In this document: positions 13,901 through 20,476 of the stretch, piece by piece
Numbering within the stretch: the stretch's first letter is position 1
Layout: each line of letters begins with the position of its first letter
Assembly (NCBI GenBank): GCA_049698215.1
Contig: JBAVXH010000097.1
Span: forward strand, 1-20,476
DNA: 20,476 bases
DNA from: PALSA-894 sp049698215
GTDB lineage: Bacteria > Pseudomonadota > Alphaproteobacteria > Rhizobiales > Xanthobacteraceae
Reading direction: 5' to 3'
The notes under the pieces: model-generated
Told to the model about the DNA's origin: nothing
The model's input: only the letters and a program-made list of their open reading frames with translations
The model's database searches: none
Program-made: the position numbers and the translations under genes

Positions 13901-15412
13901 TCAGCGTATCTCGAACGTCGGATACGGCCCATCGGTGAGCGCATAACGCGCAAGCACCATCTCGCGTACCCGCGCGCGTTGCACCTTGCCCTGCAGGCTG
14001 CGGGGAATCTGCGCGATCGTGAGACACGCGCGCGGGTGCTTGTAGCGCGCAAGCCCTTGGGTCGCAGCCGCGACCGTCTCGGTGTGATCGGCGCCATCCT
14101 CCGACACCGCAACGATGATCTCGCCCCAGTGCGCCGACGGGATGCCGACCACCACCATGCCCGGGGGCAGCTCGCGCTCGATCTCCTCCGGATAGATCTT
14201 GTAGCCGCCGGTCTTCATCAGATCGTGCGCACGGCCGGCGAGGAACAGGCGTCCACTCTCGTCGCGGTAGCCGAGGTCGCCGGTCGCGTGGAATGCACCC
14301 TCCGGCAATTCTTGGAAGCCCTGCTCGTCGACATGCCCGTGCATCATGTGCGGGCTGCGCAGATGGATTTCGCCGTGCTCGCCTGATGGGCAGAGGCGGC
14401 CCGCCTCGTCGCGGATTTCGATCTCGACGCCGCGCGCGGCCCTGCCGAGACAGACTGCATCGAGGGTGACGAGATCGCGGTAATAGTCCGCGGCGTCATC
14501 GATCTCCAGCACGGTGATCGGATTGAACATCTCCGATTTACCGTAGGTGACGCGGATCACCGGCCCGAACAGCGTCGCGGCGGCCCTGTACAGTGCGGGC
14601 TGAAGTGTCGCCGTCCCGCAGAAGATGCACTTGATGCCGTCGATGCGCGTGTGCCGTGTTCCTTCGACCAGTTTCGTCAACACGGTCGGCGGCGCAAACA
14701 CGGCCGTGAGCTCGCCACGCGCGAACAGCTCGTCCGCATGAGTCACATCGACACCCCCGATCAGTTCGACCGAGGCGCCGGTCTCGAACCAGGTGGCGGC
14801 GAGCAGCGCAACCCCGTGCGAATAGGCGTTCATCAGCAGCACGCGATCGTTTGCGCCCGGCGCGAACGGCAGATGCGACCGCAACAGCTCGTGCGCGATC
14901 CAGCGCCGGTCATGGCGGTGCACGATCGCCTTCGGCCGGCCGGTCGTGCCCGAGGTCATGATGGTCTTGCCCCAGGCGTGTGGGTCGAAGGGCAGTTCGA
15001 GGGTAGGGCTGAGAGGACGCGCCAGAATCTCCTCCAACACCAACACATCGACGCCGAGCGAGGCGACACGCGGCAACTCGCTGCGCTCCACGACAGCCCA
15101 CCGCACCCGCAGGATACGCATTGCGTAGGCGACATCGTCCGGGCCGAGATTGAGATCGACCACGAACTCGGCCGCGCCGCTCGCCATCACGCCGTAGCTC
15201 GCCACGACCACGCCCGATCCGTTGCGCGCCACGATCGCGATCACCTCGCCCGGCTTGGTTCCAGCCTCAATCACAGCAGCGCGCACGGCCTCCGCCTGCG
15301 CGACGAGTTCCGCGTAGGTGAGGGTGCGCCCGCGCGATGAAACCGCGACACGGTCGCCAAACCTCGCGAAACCGCGCAGCGACTGGCCCCAAGGATTTTG
15401 CGCAACGGCCAT
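13901..15412 (-). CDS. AMP-forming acyl-/aryl-CoA synthetase (ANL superfamily)
   Basis: 503 residues. The enzyme activates a carboxylic acid with ATP to the acyl-AMP and then to the CoA thioester. The core motifs are intact: P-loop MTSGTTGRPK (152-161), A5 YGKSE (290-294), A7 ATGDLGYR (376-383) and the hinge region GRAHDLMKTGGYKIYPEEIE (393-412). The C-terminal catalytic lysine is Lys476 in LQGKVQR. The start at 15412 is chosen because the ANL domain begins directly after it; the frame stays open 42 codons upstream into the intergenic region. It is divergent from the HMG-CoA-lyase-like gene, and heads the run with two binding proteins. The acid could be aromatic or branched aliphatic; the pocket cannot be read reliably by eye. 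Confidence 0.92.
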   Translation of the reverse strand: MAVAQNPWGQSLRGFARFGDRVAVSSRGRTLTYAELVAQAEAVRAAVIEAGTKPGEVIAIVARNGSGVVVASYGVMASGAAEFVVDLNLGPDDVAYAMRILRVRWAVVERSELPRVASLGVDVLVLEEILARPLSPTLELPFDPHAWGKTIMTSGTTGRPKAIVHRHDRRWIAHELLRSHLPFAPGANDRVLLMNAYSHGVALLAATWFETGASVELIGGVDVTHADELFARGELTAVFAPPTVLTKLVEGTRHTRIDGIKCIFCGTATLQPALYRAAATLFGPVIRVTYGKSEMFNPITVLEIDDAADYYRDLVTLDAVCLGRAARGVEIEIRDEAGRLCPSGEHGEIHLRSPHMMHGHVDEQGFQELPEGAFHATGDLGYRDESGRLFLAGRAHDLMKTGGYKIYPEEIERELPPGMVVVGIPSAHWGEIIVAVSEDGADHTETVAAATQGLARYKHPRACLTIAQIPRSLQGKVQRARVREMVLARYALTDGPYPTFEIR

Positions 15413-15428
15413 GCTTTGACCCCTCGTG

Positions 15429-15438
15429 ACGAATTCGT
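15429..15438. promoter_or_regulatory. Perfect 10-bp palindrome between divergent ligase and lyase genes (possible operator)
   Basis: ACGAATTCGT lies in the 79-base gap between the ligase start (15412, -) and the lyase start (15492, +). AT-rich palindromes are uncommon in this GC-rich background, and the position suits a shared operator. A TTGACC at 15416-15421 could be a -35 box, but no convincing -10 follows. Short, so chance is possible. Confidence 0.3.
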
Positions 15439-15491
15439 TAGCGTCCCCCCTTGCCTCACGCAAATTGCCAGAAGAGTCCGAGGAGCAAGCC

Positions 15492-16436
15492 ATGGCCGAA
15501 TTCATTGAAGTTCGCGAGGTCGGCCTGCGCGACGGCATTCAGAGCATCAAGACGGTGGTGCCGACCGACCTCAAGCTCGCCTGGATCAAGGCGGAAGTCG
15601 CGGCGGGTGTGCGGGACATCGAGGTGTGCTCGTTCGTGCCGCCGAAGCTGCTGCCGCAGTTCGCCGACGCCGAGGAGGTCACGAAGGGCGCGCTGCAGAT
15701 CAAGGGCCTCACTGTCGCGGCGCTGATGCCGAACCTGAAGGGCGCGGAGCGCGGCGCCGCGCTTGGCGTGCACCGGCTCGACTACGTCGTGTCGGTGAGC
15801 GAGAGCCACAACATGAACAACGTGCGCCGCTCGACGGCGGACTCGCTCGCCGACCTGCAGCGCATCGCAGACTTCCTGAAGACCATTCCGGCGGAGAAGC
15901 GCCCGCGTCTCTTGTGCGGCCTTGCGACGTCGTTCGGCTGCACGCTCGAAGGGAATGTGCCGCACGATCGCGTGGTGGAGTTTGCCGAGAAGGTCGCGGC
16001 GATCGGCGTCGACGAGATCGCGCTCGCCGACACGGTGGGCTTTGCCAACCCGAACGCCATTCGCACGCTGTTCACGCGCGTACGCAAGGCGATCGGGCCG
16101 GACATCGTACTCGCCGCGCATTTCCACGACACGCGCGGCCTTGGCATCGCCAACGTCTCCGCCGCGATCGATGTCGGCGTGCGCCACTTCGATGCCTCGC
16201 TGTGCGGGCTCGGCGGTTGTCCGTGGGCGCCGGGCGCGACCGGCAACATCGTCACCGAGGACGTGGTGTTTCTCGCCGAGTCGCTCGGCTTCAACACCCG
16301 CATCGACCTTGAGAAGCTGGTCGAGGCGCGCAAGATCGTGCAACAGGCCCTGCCGAACGAAGCGCTGTACGGGCAGATCGCGAAGGCCGGCGTGCCCAAG
16401 GGGTTTGCTTACGCGGAAAGCCGCAGGGCGGCCTAG
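15492..16436 (+). CDS. Hydroxymethylglutaryl-CoA lyase family protein
   Basis: 314 residues, full length. Family members are TIM-barrel aldolases that cleave a 3-hydroxy-3-methylacyl-CoA to acetyl-CoA and a ketoacid or ketone, with acetoacetate as the product for HMG-CoA. Catalytic residues are in place: Arg13-Asp14 (VGLRDG), His210 and His212 (AAHFHDTRG), and the glycine-rich loop GLGGCPWAPGATGN (239-252) with Cys243 and metal ligand Asn252. The usual loop reads GGCPYAxGASGN, so small changes (Trp245, Thr250) could shift substrate. The start at 15492 follows GAGGAGCAAGCC; upstream in-frame ATGs to 15426 lack support. No methylcrotonyl-CoA carboxylase genes are nearby, so leucine breakdown proper is not encoded here. 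A non-leucine branched hydroxyacyl-CoA is possible. Confidence 0.92.
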   Translation: MAEFIEVREVGLRDGIQSIKTVVPTDLKLAWIKAEVAAGVRDIEVCSFVPPKLLPQFADAEEVTKGALQIKGLTVAALMPNLKGAERGAALGVHRLDYVVSVSESHNMNNVRRSTADSLADLQRIADFLKTIPAEKRPRLLCGLATSFGCTLEGNVPHDRVVEFAEKVAAIGVDEIALADTVGFANPNAIRTLFTRVRKAIGPDIVLAAHFHDTRGLGIANVSAAIDVGVRHFDASLCGLGGCPWAPGATGNIVTEDVVFLAESLGFNTRIDLEKLVEARKIVQQALPNEALYGQIAKAGVPKGFAYAESRRAA

Positions 16437-16445
16437 AAAAATATG

Positions 16446-16520
16446 CCGCTCGTCCCCGCGAAAGCGGGGACCCAGCGCTTTGGCCAAGAACTGGATGCCC
16501 GCTTTCGCGGGCATGAGCGG
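16446..16520. repeat. Dispersed palindromic repeat, copy F (CCCGCGAAAGCGGG type)
   Basis: The left arm 16446-16480 and right arm 16486-16520 are inverted copies that both read CCGCTC at the outer end. Each has an inner GNRA-type hairpin (CCCCGC-GAAA-GCGGGG on the left). The right arm is, in reverse complement, identical to the left arm of copy B over 35 bases. It ends 17 bases before the acyl-CoA dehydrogenase start, so it lies in that gene's leader, between it and the lyase gene. Confidence 0.88.
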
Positions 16521-16537
16521 AGCCGGGGAGACTGTTG

Positions 16538-17740
16538 GTGAACATCGAAACTTCGCTGCAGGATGGTGAACCAGTCTCCTTCGCGCTTGGCGAGGACTAC
16601 CCCGAGCTGCGCGAGCCGGTGCGGCGCATCTGCGAGAAATATCCCGGCGCCTATTGGCGCGATCTTGAAACCCGCTCCGCCTATCCGACCGAGTTCGTGA
16701 AAGACCTGACCGAAGGCGGCTTCCTCGCCGCGCTGATCCCGCAGGAGTACGGCGGCGCCGGCCTGCCGATCCGCGCCGCGGCTGCGATCCTCGAGGAGAT
16801 CAACATCGCGGGCTGCACCGCGACGCAGTGCCACGCCCAGATGTACATCATGGGGACGCTGTTGCGGCACGGCAGCGCGGAGCAGAAGCAGCGTTATCTG
16901 CCGGGCATCGCGCGCGGCGAATTGCGCTTGCAGGCCTTCGGTGTCACCGAGCCCACGACGGGCTCCGACACCACGAAGCTCAAGACGCGCGCCGTGAAGA
17001 AAGGCAACGACCGCTATCTGGTGAGCGGACAGAAGGTCTGGACCTCGCGCGCGCTGCATTCCGACCTGATGCTGCTGCTCGCGCGCACCACGCCGGTCGA
17101 GGAGGTGAAAAAGCGCTCGGAAGGCCTCTCGGTGTTTCTCGTCGACATCCACGAGTCGCGCGGCAAAGGCATGGACATCCGCCCGATCGAGGCGATGATC
17201 AATCACAACACGACGGAGATTTTCTTCGACAATCTCGAAGTGCCGGCCGACAACCTGATCGGCGAGGAGGGCAAGGGCCTCTCCTACATCATGGACGGGA
17301 TGAACGCCGAGCGCGTCCTGGTCGCCTCGGAGGCGATCGGCGACGGGCGCTGGTTCCTCAAGAAAGCGATCGACTATGCGAATTCGCGCGTCGTGTTCGG
17401 CCGCAGCATCGGCAAGAATCAGGGCGTGCAGTTTCCGATCGCGCGCGCCTATGCGGAGCTTGAGGCCGCCGACATGATGTGCCGCCGCGCCGCCGCGCTG
17501 TTCGATGCGCATGCGCCCTGCGGCGCCGACGCCAACATGGCGAAGTTGCTCGCGTCCGAAGCGTGCTGGAAGGCCGCCGAGGCCACGATGCAGACGCACG
17601 GCGGCTTTTCCTACGCGAAGGAATACGACATCGAGCGCAAGTGGCGTGAAGTGCGGCTCTATCAGATCGCGCCTGTCTCCACGAACCTGGTGCTCGCCTA
17701 TCTCGGCCAGCACGTGCTCGGGATGGAGCGGTCGTATTAG
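16538..17740 (+). CDS. Acyl-CoA dehydrogenase with an isovaleryl-type catalytic glutamate
   Basis: 400 residues, full-length flavin acyl-CoA dehydrogenase. FAD and substrate motifs are present: FGVTEPTTGSDTTKL (134-148), VWTSRALHSD (167-176), FGRSIGKNQGVQFPIA (287-302) and QTHGGFSYAKEYDIER (352-367). In most family members the base is in a C-terminal Y-E-G-T-S motif, which here is YQIAPVSTN (375-383) with no Glu. Instead Glu258 occurs in GMNAERVLVASEAIG (254-268), the helix-G position used by isovaleryl-CoA and long-chain enzymes. The start is taken as GTG at 16538, seven bases after GGGGAG (16525-16530); TTG at 16535 is too close. It shares direction with the lyase gene, with repeat F between. 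A branched-chain acyl-CoA is the likely substrate, which is inference. Confidence 0.92.
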   Translation: MNIETSLQDGEPVSFALGEDYPELREPVRRICEKYPGAYWRDLETRSAYPTEFVKDLTEGGFLAALIPQEYGGAGLPIRAAAAILEEINIAGCTATQCHAQMYIMGTLLRHGSAEQKQRYLPGIARGELRLQAFGVTEPTTGSDTTKLKTRAVKKGNDRYLVSGQKVWTSRALHSDLMLLLARTTPVEEVKKRSEGLSVFLVDIHESRGKGMDIRPIEAMINHNTTEIFFDNLEVPADNLIGEEGKGLSYIMDGMNAERVLVASEAIGDGRWFLKKAIDYANSRVVFGRSIGKNQGVQFPIARAYAELEAADMMCRRAAALFDAHAPCGADANMAKLLASEACWKAAEATMQTHGGFSYAKEYDIERKWREVRLYQIAPVSTNLVLAYLGQHVLGMERSY

Positions 17741-17876
17741 GGGCGTGGACTCATTAGCACTGCAACTCGTCGTCGCCTTCACTTCCGGAAACTAGGGAAG
17801 AGAAGACCGGGCAATACCGCCGGTGCGCATTTTGCGCGAGGTGATCTTGGGAAGCGTCGTTTAGGGGGCGATCTAA

Positions 17877-18944
17877 ATGACAACAGACTCCTTGCCGGCA
17901 GCAGCCGACGCTGCGCATCTCACCGAAGCACTTCGCAAATCCGGCGCCCTTAGAGAGAGCAGTGTCAGACATGTTGCGGTTGAAAAATCTTTCGCGACCG
18001 TGCTCTCACATTTCTTCCAGTTGCGTCTGACTTACGACGATGGCGCGGTCGGAGCTCCGGCTTCCCTTATACTGAAGGCTGGTCTGCCCGGCCGTGCTGG
18101 CGGCCCGTGGATGGGCGGCCGGCATGAGGTCGCGTTCTACACCGAGGTCGCGCCGGCGATGCTCCCGGGCTACGTTCCACGCTGCTTCGGCGCTCATTGG
18201 GATCCAGACACTGGCGCGTGGCATCTCTTGTTTGAGGACCTGTCGGAGTCCCATTTCGTCGCGACTCAATGGCCGTTGCCTCCGACGCTTGCGCAATGCG
18301 AAAGGATCATCCGGATGCGAGCGCGCTTCCATGCTGCGTGGTGGGACGATGCTCGCTTGGGCGCGACGGTCGGAACCTGGCAGGATGCCCGCGCGACCGA
18401 ACAATCTACCAAGAGTCTGGCGGACCAGTATGCCAGCTTCGCCGACAACCTCGGCGACCGGCTTTCGGCCGCGCGGCGCGAATTCTACATGCAATTGTTC
18501 GATGCAGCGCCGCGCCTGACCGCGCGTTATCATTCGCGTCATCACATGACCATCATTCAGGGCGACGCCCACGTCTGGAACTGCTTTCTGCCGAGGGCGG
18601 GCAGTACCGACGATGCCAGGCTGTTCGACTGGGACGCTTGGCGGATCAACGTCGGCTCGGATGATCTCGCCTACATGATGGCTATGCATTGGTACCCCGG
18701 CCTGCGGCACAGGTTCGAACGACACTTGCTGGACTGCTATCACGACGAGTTGACGGCTCGCGGGGTGCAAGATTACGACAGGCGTGCGTTGCAGGAGGAT
18801 TACCGATTGTCGGTCCTGTGGCAGACGACGACGCCGATCTGGCAGCATGCCGCAGGTATTCCGCCTGTGATTTGGTGGAACAACCTCGAGCGCCTCCACC
18901 TTGCCGTTGATGATCTCGGGTGTCGCGACTTGATTGCTGATTGA
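17877..18944 (+). CDS. APH-fold (aminoglycoside phosphotransferase/ecdysteroid-kinase-like) kinase
   Basis: 355 residues. The protein-kinase-like fold of small-molecule kinases is seen: Lys67 (SLILKAG) for ATP, Glu84 (GGRHEVAFY), the Brenner loop QGDAHVWN with Asp230 and Asn235, and the metal motif LFDWDAW with Asp251 and Asp253. Length and the WNCFLP and NNLER stretches look more like the ecdysteroid-kinase-like group than antibiotic-resistance enzymes. An AGGGGGCG ribosome site lies about six bases before the ATG. Codon use is less strictly GC-ending than in neighbouring genes, and a 136-base gap separates it from the dehydrogenase, so it may be separately transcribed or more recently acquired. 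APH-fold kinases next to or fused with acyl-CoA dehydrogenases are known in 4-hydroxyacid catabolism; a link here is inference. Confidence 0.85.
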   Translation: MTTDSLPAAADAAHLTEALRKSGALRESSVRHVAVEKSFATVLSHFFQLRLTYDDGAVGAPASLILKAGLPGRAGGPWMGGRHEVAFYTEVAPAMLPGYVPRCFGAHWDPDTGAWHLLFEDLSESHFVATQWPLPPTLAQCERIIRMRARFHAAWWDDARLGATVGTWQDARATEQSTKSLADQYASFADNLGDRLSAARREFYMQLFDAAPRLTARYHSRHHMTIIQGDAHVWNCFLPRAGSTDDARLFDWDAWRINVGSDDLAYMMAMHWYPGLRHRFERHLLDCYHDELTARGVQDYDRRALQEDYRLSVLWQTTTPIWQHAAGIPPVIWWNNLERLHLAVDDLGCRDLIAD

Positions 18945-19005
18945 TCGGAAGCGCTTCGTTCTGCCCCTAGATGTCTGAATTTGGCACTTTTCGACGTGGC
19001 GCGAT

Positions 19006-19041
19006 GTCCGACTTGAGTCCTTTATGCACTTCAAAGCGGAC
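19006..19041. repeat. Imperfect inverted repeat (hairpin) downstream of the kinase gene
   Basis: GTCCGACTTGA (19006-19016) and TCAAAGCGGAC (19031-19041) pair at 9 of 11 positions around a 14-base loop. A similar ATGTCTGAATT (18971-18981) resembles ATGTCCGACTT (19004-19014). Such 'gtccgcttt' elements recur in Rhizobiales intergenic DNA from memory, so this may be a degraded dispersed repeat. Confidence 0.4.
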
Positions 19042-19181
19042 GCGCACCAACGCCTCTCGTTTCATGGGTTCTCGCCCTAGGCTTTGCGCCGCCTATTCCA
19101 TCGCGCGCCGCTTTGCCGAAGGTATAGTCCCCTAAACCAAGGGACAGCATCGAGGGTCGGTCGGCGTCCCGTATCCTCTTC

Positions 19182-19206
19182 GCCTTTCCGCGGTGAGGCC
19201 TTTTTT
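19182..19206 (+). terminator. Weak possible rho-independent terminator
   Basis: GCCT (19182-19185) and AGGC (19196-19199) form a short stem around a GC-rich loop and are followed by TTTTTT (19201-19206). The stem is only four pairs, so it is weak. It lies 240 bases beyond the kinase stop and 69 before the DUF3300 start, so it could end read-through or act as a leader attenuator. Confidence 0.28.
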
Positions 19207-19274
19207 GCTTGCCGCTCCCGCGAATTGCGCGCTGAGGGGCAACCATTGCGCGCGTTTCGAACACGGAGAATGAC

Positions 19275-20476
19275 ATGGTGGCCAAGATTTCTGACAGAAC
19301 CTGGCGCTCTCGCCTGACATCATGCGTATGGCTTGCTTGCGCGATGTTGATCGCGGTCGCCGTACAGGTGACGCCGGCGAACGCGCAGGGGACGCCGCAG
19401 GCGGCGGATCCGCCGCCGTTGAGCCCACAGCAGCTCGAACAGATCGTCGCGCCGATCGCGCTCTATCCGGACGATCTGCTGTCGCAGGTTCTGATGGCCT
19501 CGACCTATCCGCTTGAGGTGGTGCAGGCGGCGCGCTGGACGAGCCAGAATCCGAACATGACCGGCAAGGCACTTGAAGACGCGATGGCAAAGCAGACGTG
19601 GGATCCGAGCGTCAAAGGCCTGGTCGCGGTGCCGCAGACCTTGCAGATGATGAGCGACAAGCTCGACTGGACCCAGCAGCTCGGCGACGCCTTCCTCGAC
19701 GATCAGGGCGCGGTGCTCGATGCGGTGCAGCGTCTGCGCAAGCGCGCGGAAGGCACCGGCAATCTGAAGACGTCGCCGCAGATGAAGGTCTCCAACGTCT
19801 CGCGCCCGGGGCCGACTGGCCAGCCGGCCGAGTACATCGTTGTCGAACCCGCTGATCCGCAAGTCATCTACGTGCCGGTCTACGATCCGGGCGTCGTGTA
19901 CGGTGCATGGCCCTATCCCGACTATCCGCCGTACTACTGGCAGCCGCCGGGTTGGATCCCCGGAACATACGCCTACGGCGCGCTTGCCTTTGGGGCCAGC
20001 GTCGCGGTCGGTGCCGCGATCTGGGGCGGCGCGAACTGGTGGAACAGAAGCGTCAACATCAACGCCAACCGCTACAATTCCTTCAATCGGACCAACATCG
20101 CGGGCGGCAACTGGAATCACAATGTGAACCATCGCGGCAATGTGCCTTACCGCAACAACGCCGCGGCGCAGAAGTTTGGCGGGCAGAGCGGAGCGAACCG
20201 TGCTCGCGCCGGGCAGGGCGGTCAGGGTCTCGGCCAGGGCATCGGTCAGGGTGCCGGCAAAGGCCAAGGCAATCTCGGTCAGAAAGGCGGCGGCCAGGCC
20301 AAGGGCGGACAAGGCGCCGGCAACAAGATGGCCACCAAGGGCGGCGGCCAGGGCAAGGGTGCACATAACCGCGCTGGCGGCGGCGCCGGGGCCAAGAAGG
20401 CGCAAGGCGCCGCGCGCTCAGGAAATCTCGGAACCGGCGGCGGTGGAATGCACCGGGCCGGCGCCGGAGGTGGCGG
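19275..20476 (+). CDS. DUF3300 envelope protein, C-terminus cut by the window edge
   Basis: At least 400 residues with no stop before the end of the window. A signal peptide covers about 1-37 (basic start, hydrophobic 19-31, ANA before Gln38), so the protein is exported. The DUF3300 domain spans about 49-230, with LSPQQLEQIVAPIALYPDDL (49-68), VLMASTYPLEVVQAARW (72-88) and VVEPADPQVIYVPVYDPGVVYG (189-210). A Tyr/Pro/Trp-rich stretch (211-232) and a hydrophobic segment (234-252, possibly membrane-associated) follow. From about 300 on it is a Gly/Gln/Lys/Ala-rich, apparently disordered tail. The start at 19275 has GGAG (19264-19267) at proper spacing. The domain's function is not established; relatives often neighbour DUF2950 genes, which would lie beyond the window. 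Confidence 0.88.
   Translation, partial: MVAKISDRTWRSRLTSCVWLACAMLIAVAVQVTPANAQGTPQAADPPPLSPQQLEQIVAPIALYPDDLLSQVLMASTYPLEVVQAARWTSQNPNMTGKALEDAMAKQTWDPSVKGLVAVPQTLQMMSDKLDWTQQLGDAFLDDQGAVLDAVQRLRKRAEGTGNLKTSPQMKVSNVSRPGPTGQPAEYIVVEPADPQVIYVPVYDPGVVYGAWPYPDYPPYYWQPPGWIPGTYAYGALAFGASVAVGAAIWGGANWWNRSVNINANRYNSFNRTNIAGGNWNHNVNHRGNVPYRNNAAAQKFGGQSGANRARAGQGGQGLGQGIGQGAGKGQGNLGQKGGGQAKGGQGAGNKMATKGGGQGKGAHNRAGGGAGAKKAQGAARSGNLGTGGGGMHRAGAGGG

Larger units (their letters stand above)
18945..19274. other. 330-base region without a supported gene
   Basis: No frame here looks coding on either strand. It holds an imperfect hairpin at 19006-19041, a short GTCCC/GGGAC inverted repeat (19127-19145), and a hairpin followed by six Ts near 19182-19206. 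Base composition is less GC-rich than in the genes. No tRNA or recognised small RNA was seen. It must contain the promoter of the DUF3300 gene, but no clear boxes were identified. Confidence 0.6.

Noticed and set aside
16535..16537. TTG start of the acyl-CoA dehydrogenase
   Set aside because: Only four bases after GGGGAG; the GTG at 16538 has the better spacing. The difference is one residue.
16433..17782. Open frame of 449 codons on the minus strand
   Set aside because: Mirror of the acyl-CoA dehydrogenase, with no recognisable motif; the forward gene has complete family motifs.
17877..18944. Aminoglycoside resistance gene
   Set aside because: The APH fold alone does not imply resistance. 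The overall sequence looks like the ecdysteroid-kinase-like group and the setting is catabolic.
19031..19285. Small minus-strand open frame of 84 codons in the gap
   Set aside because: No ribosome site, no domain, and it overlaps the DUF3300 start region; judged chance.
19320..20405. Open frame of 361 codons on the minus strand opposite the DUF3300 gene
   Set aside because: The plus strand gives a signal peptide, the DUF3300 signatures and a ribosome site; the minus frame gives none of these.

Overview
The window is very GC-rich, with G/C at most third codon positions. It carries dispersed palindromes of the 'GTCATCCCGG...' and 'CCCGCGAAAGCGGG' kinds, many solute-binding proteins, and a DUF3300 gene. 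This fits an alphaproteobacterium of the order Hyphomicrobiales, close to the Bradyrhizobium/Rhodopseudomonas/Xanthobacteraceae group. That placement is an inference from style and gene content; there is no rRNA or tRNA to confirm it. There is no transposase, integrase, CRISPR array or transcription regulator.

Layout. (1) 1-1004, +: the 3' end of a CoxS-like [2Fe-2S] subunit of a molybdenum hydroxylase, overlapping a fumarylacetoacetate-hydrolase-family gene. (2) 1122-5850: an exported alpha/beta hydrolase (-), a divergent DUF35/thiolase-like pair (+), a second alpha/beta hydrolase (-), and a two-subunit 3-oxoacid CoA-transferase (-). (3) 5976-8348, +: a glutathione S-transferase, a metallo-beta-lactamase-fold hydrolase and an HpcH/HpaI aldolase. 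(4) 8355-11700, +: a candidate sigma-54 promoter followed by a complete polar-amino-acid-type ABC importer (binding protein, two permeases, ATPase). (5) 11844-15412, -: an acyl-CoA synthetase followed by two unrelated orphan binding proteins, one NMT1/SsuA-like and one TctC/Bug-like. (6) 15492-18944, +: an HMG-CoA-lyase-like enzyme, an acyl-CoA dehydrogenase with an isovaleryl-CoA-dehydrogenase-like base, and an APH-fold kinase. (7) 18945-20476: a 330-base gap and a DUF3300 protein that runs off the window.

Taken together this looks like a catabolic island for organic acids. Binding proteins capture substrates, an AMP-forming ligase and a CoA-transferase attach CoA, and the acyl-CoA dehydrogenase oxidises. 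The thiolase-like/DUF35 pair and the HMG-CoA-lyase-like enzyme cleave carbon-carbon bonds. The FAH, HpcH/HpaI, GST and MBL enzymes suit ring-cleavage products. The substrate cannot be named from sequence.

The points most worth attention are: the thiolase-like protein has lost its cysteine nucleophile and its DUF35 partner has lost most zinc ligands, which suggests a retro-aldolase rather than a thiolase; both alpha/beta hydrolases have alanine at the nucleophile position; a near-consensus -24/-12 element precedes the ABC importer; six inverted-repeat elements of three types sit at operon joints, one of them inside the ABC operon; and a ligase, lyase, dehydrogenase and kinase are neighbours, which recalls phosphorylation-dependent hydroxyacid catabolism.
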